64,000 nt of DNA. It comes from JAEVLT01 sp044598425 (lineage in GTDB: Bacteria; Bacillota; Bacilli; Bacillales; Cytobacillaceae). Position 1 is the first letter of the stretch. Every line of letters starts with the position of its first letter. Position numbers and translations under genes: made by a program. A model generated the notes under the pieces. The model had not been told where the DNA came from. It did no database searches and saw nothing but the letters and a program-made list of their open reading frames with translations. Below, piece after piece: positions 61,130 to 64,000 of this stretch. The DNA lies in the NCBI GenBank assembly GCA_044598425.1, contig CP172536.1:62001-126000 (forward strand). The letters run 5' to 3'.

Positions 61130-61729
61130 GTGTCAGAGCACTATTATTCTCGTACCCAAAAGGTTGAAAGTGATCCAAAGTATTGGGATTACACTTTAAA
61201 AGATCAGCTTTTTCGCTTTAAAACGGATAACGGCGTATTTTCGAAAAAAGAAGTGGATTTTGGTTCCCGGCTGCTAATTGAGACGTTTGAAGTGCCGGAA
61301 GTGGAAGGACCGCTCTTGGATGTGGGGTGTGGTTATGGCCCGATTGGCCTTTCAATTGCGAAAACCTCTCCAGATCGATTGGTTCATATGGTAGATGTGA
61401 ATCAGCGTGCCATTCAATTAGCCGAGGAAAATGCGGAAATCAACCAAATTGAAAATATCAATATATATGAAAGTGATCGTTTATCCAATGTAACAGAAAA
61501 AAACTTTGCAGCAATTTTAACAAACCCTCCGATTCGGGCTGGGAAAAAAATTGTCCATGACATTTTTGAGCAAAGTTTTCAGCATCTTGCTGCTGATGGC
61601 GAGCTGTGGGTTGTCATTCAAAAAAAACAAGGAGCGCCATCCGCGTTAAAAAAATTGGAAGAGTTGTTCCTTGAAACAGCAATTGTTACCAAGGAAAAAG
61701 GATATTTTATTCTTAAAGCGAAAAAATGA
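61130..61729 (+). CDS. rsmC: Ribosomal RNA small subunit methyltransferase-like protein (YbxB, RsmC family)
   Basis: The 199-aa SAM-dependent methyltransferase has the nucleotide-binding motif LLDVGCGYGPIGLSIA and the catalytic motif AILTNPPIRAGK (NPPxRxG). The GTG at 61130 has CAGGAGGCG (61117-61125) upstream and gives MSEHYYS, as in B. subtilis YbxB; the in-frame ATG at 61085 is rejected. RsmC methylates 16S G1207 in E. coli; the target here is inferred. It lies between rplL and rpoB as in B. subtilis. Confidence 0.9.
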   Translation: MSEHYYSRTQKVESDPKYWDYTLKDQLFRFKTDNGVFSKKEVDFGSRLLIETFEVPEVEGPLLDVGCGYGPIGLSIAKTSPDRLVHMVDVNQRAIQLAEENAEINQIENINIYESDRLSNVTEKNFAAILTNPPIRAGKKIVHDIFEQSFQHLAADGELWVVIQKKQGAPSALKKLEELFLETAIVTKEKGYFILKAKK

Positions 61730-61730
61730 T

Positions 61731-61759
61731 TTGACCCAAGGATACCTCTGTGTTAATAT
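61731..61759 (+). promoter_or_regulatory. Sigma A promoter of rpoB
   Basis: TTGACC (61731-61736), a 17-base spacer and TAATAT (61754-61759), at the rsmC stop. A leader of about 220 bases follows with no protein gene. Confidence 0.8.
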
Positions 61760-61987
61760 TATAAAATGCCAAGATATTAATTTCCGAATTATTCCTAAAA
61801 AATTACCATATGAGGTATAAAAAAGGAATAGAACGGAAAAGATGACAAAATAATAGTCGAAAATGTGAAATTGTGGTTTTTGAGTAAAAAAACCCTTTTT
61901 CTTTTTGTCTTATGAGAAGGGGGGATTTCCTCCGCTTATGAGATGCAATAGATTTAAATATAACGCTTGATTTGAGGGGTGAATCAG

Positions 61988-64000
61988 TTGACAGGTCAAC
62001 TAGTTCAGTATGGACGACACCGAGAGCGGAGGAGTTACGCGCGAATCAGTGAAGTTTTAGAATTACCAAATCTAATTGAAATCCAAACCTCTTCCTATCA
62101 ATGGTTTCTTGATGAGGGTTTGCGTGAAATGTTCCAGGATATTTCACCAATTGAAGACTTTACTGGTAACCTATCTCTAGAATTTATTGATTACAGCCTT
62201 GGCGATCCAAAGTATTCAGTTGAGGAATCGAAAGAAAGAGACGTTACATATTCTGCACCATTACGTGTAAAAGTGCGTCTTGTGAACAAAGAAACGGGTG
62301 AAGTAAAGGACCAAGATGTGTTCATGGGCGATTTTCCGCTTATGACTGAAACAGGTACGTTTGTCATCAATGGTGCTGAACGGGTAATTGTTTCGCAGCT
62401 TGTACGCTCACCAAGCGTTTATTTTAGTGGAAAAGTTGATAAAAATGGTAAACGAGGATTTACAGCAACTGTGATTCCGAACCGCGGCGCTTGGCTTGAA
62501 TATGAAACAGACGCCAAAGACGTTGTTTATGTCAGAATCGATCGTACTCGGAAACTGCCCGTTACGGTTCTTTTGCGTGCTCTAGGATTTGGCTCTGACC
62601 AAGAAATTATTGAATTGATTGGAGACAATGAATATCTTCGCAATACGCTTGAAAAAGATAACACGGAGAGTGTAGAAAAAGCACTGCTGGAAATATACGA
62701 GCGTCTCCGTCCAGGCGAGCCGCCTACGGTTGAAAACGCAAAGAGTTTATTGGTTTCCAGATTTTTCGACCCTAAGCGATATGATTTAGCGAATGTAGGC
62801 CGCTACAAGATCAATAAAAAGCTTCATATAAAAAATCGTCTATTCAATCAACGTTTAGCTGAAACGCTTGTTGATCCGGAAACAGGTGAAATTATTGCGG
62901 AAAAGGGAACGATTCTGGATCGTCGCAATCTAGATCGAATTTTGCCTGCTCTTGAAAAGAATATTAATTTTGAGACCTATCATCCTGCAGGTGGCGTAGT
63001 GGAAGAAGAAATTCTGCTGCAAAACATTAAAATTTATGCGCCGGGTGATGAAAACGAAAAAGTAATCAATGTGATTGGCAATGCATACGTAACTGAGCAG
63101 GTAAAAAATATTAGCCCTGCTGATATCATTGCATCGATTAGCTATTTCTTTGATTTGCTGCATGGTGTTGGGGACACCGATGATATCGACCACTTAGGAA
63201 ATCGTCGGTTGCGTTCAGTTGGCGAATTGCTGCAAAACCAATTCCGGATTGGTTTATCCCGGATGGAACGTGTTGTTCGTGAAAGGATGTCCATTCAAGA
63301 CACGGCAACAATTACACCACAGCAATTGATCAATATCCGTCCTGTGATTGCATCGATTAAAGAGTTCTTTGGAAGTTCCCAGCTGTCACAGTTTATGGAT
63401 CAAACAAACCCGCTTGCTGAATTGACGCACAAGCGCCGTTTGTCAGCCCTAGGACCTGGGGGATTGACGCGTGAACGAGCCGGCATGGAAGTGCGTGACG
63501 TTCACTATTCCCACTATGGTCGGATGTGTCCGATTGAAACTCCTGAGGGACCGAACATCGGACTGATTAACTCTTTATCGTCATTTGCGAAGGTAAACCG
63601 TTTTGGTTTTATCGAAACACCATACCGCCGCGTCGATCCTGATACCGGTAAAGTAACAGACCGAATCGATTACTTAACAGCAGATGAGGAAGATAACTAT
63701 GTAGTTGCTCAGGCAAATTCGCGTCTTGGTGAAGATGGCTCCTTCCTTGATGAAGAAGTCGTTGCGCGTTTCCGGGGTGAAAACACTGTTGTTAAGCGCG
63801 AACGGATCGATTACATGGATGTATCGCCGAAACAGGTAGTTTCTGCCGCAACAGCCTGTATTCCGTTCCTTGAGAACGATGACTCAAACCGCGCTTTGAT
63901 GGGGGCGAACATGCAGCGTCAAGCTGTTCCGCTAATGGAACCAGAAGCGCCAAGAGTTGGTACAGGTATGGAGTACGTATCAGCTAAAGACTCTGGAGCA
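61988..64000 (+). CDS. rpoB: DNA-directed RNA polymerase subunit beta (3' truncated by window)
   Basis: The first 671 codons are visible of about 1190. The start is TTG 61988, with GAGGGGTG (61974-61981) upstream, giving the Bacillus N-terminus LTGQLVQYGRH. The rifampicin-resistance region is complete and looks wild type (SSQLSQFMDQTNPLAELTHK then RRLSALGPGGLTRERAG). The frame stays open to the window end at ACAGGTATGGAGTACGTATC and GCTAAAGACTCTGGAGCA. No frameshift is seen. Confidence 0.97.
   Translation, partial: MTGQLVQYGRHRERRSYARISEVLELPNLIEIQTSSYQWFLDEGLREMFQDISPIEDFTGNLSLEFIDYSLGDPKYSVEESKERDVTYSAPLRVKVRLVNKETGEVKDQDVFMGDFPLMTETGTFVINGAERVIVSQLVRSPSVYFSGKVDKNGKRGFTATVIPNRGAWLEYETDAKDVVYVRIDRTRKLPVTVLLRALGFGSDQEIIELIGDNEYLRNTLEKDNTESVEKALLEIYERLRPGEPPTVENAKSLLVSRFFDPKRYDLANVGRYKINKKLHIKNRLFNQRLAETLVDPETGEIIAEKGTILDRRNLDRILPALEKNINFETYHPAGGVVEEEILLQNIKIYAPGDENEKVINVIGNAYVTEQVKNISPADIIASISYFFDLLHGVGDTDDIDHLGNRRLRSVGELLQNQFRIGLSRMERVVRERMSIQDTATITPQQLINIRPVIASIKEFFGSSQLSQFMDQTNPLAELTHKRRLSALGPGGLTRERAGMEVRDVHYSHYGRMCPIETPEGPNIGLINSLSSFAKVNRFGFIETPYRRVDPDTGKVTDRIDYLTADEEDNYVVAQANSRLGEDGSFLDEEVVARFRGENTVVKRERIDYMDVSPKQVVSAATACIPFLENDDSNRALMGANMQRQAVPLMEPEAPRVGTGMEYVSAKDSGA

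Overview
The window is a chromosomal segment of a low-to-moderate G+C Gram-positive, endospore-forming bacterium of the family Bacillaceae. The evidence is gene order that follows the Bacillus subtilis mfd-to-rpoB region almost gene for gene, sporulation genes (spoVT, yabM, yabP, yabQ, spoIIE), Bacillus-type rRNA operons, a Cys T-box, an L10 leader, and strong AGGAGG ribosome-binding sites. I cannot name the genus or species with confidence. Comparisons with B. subtilis are from memory, not from an alignment.

Layout. 1-9.5 kb: mfd (5' end cut off), spoVT, yabM, yabN, rqcP (yabO), yabP, yabQ, divIC and yabR. 9.5-14.3 kb: a reverse-strand tRNA-Met, spoIIE with a 21-bp-spacer Spo0A-type promoter, yabS and yabT. 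14.4-22.3 kb: tilS, hprT, ftsH, coaX, hslO, a PpiC-type foldase and cysK. 22.3-23.8 kb: a scar of repeats plus a truncated IS91-like element, at the place where pabB-pabA-pabC sit in B. subtilis. 23.8-28.4 kb: folP, folB, folK, yazB, dusB and lysS. 28.5-39.8 kb: two complete rRNA operons separated by a nine-gene tRNA cluster (Val-Thr-Lys-Leu-Gly-Leu-Arg-Pro-Ala) that also contains a broken tRNA-Lys copy. 39.8-41.5 kb: an apparently intact IS91-like element with an overlapping zinc-ribbon ORF. 41.7-50.7 kb: the heat-shock operon ctsR-mcsA-mcsB-clpC, then radA, pinR (yacL), ispD and ispF; disA, expected between radA and pinR, is absent. 50.8-57.1 kb: gltX, a Cys T-box, cysE-cysS, mrnC, rlmB, rae1 and sigH. 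57.2-64 kb: rpmG2, secE, nusG, rplK, rplA, the L10 leader, rplJ, rplL, rsmC and the first 671 codons of rpoB (cut by the window end).

Functionally this is core chromosome: transcription-coupled repair, sporulation, cell division, folate and cysteine synthesis, translation, protein quality control and transcription. The accessory material is confined to the cysK-folP scar, the IS element between the second 5S gene and ctsR, a few small repeats, and an unusually long ctsR-mcsA spacer with inverted repeats. I found no CRISPR array, phage, defence island, secondary-metabolite cluster or clearly new multi-gene system. The most informative oddities are the missing disA, the missing pab genes with an insertion scar in their place, the partly duplicated tRNA-Lys, and the ctsR-mcsA spacer.
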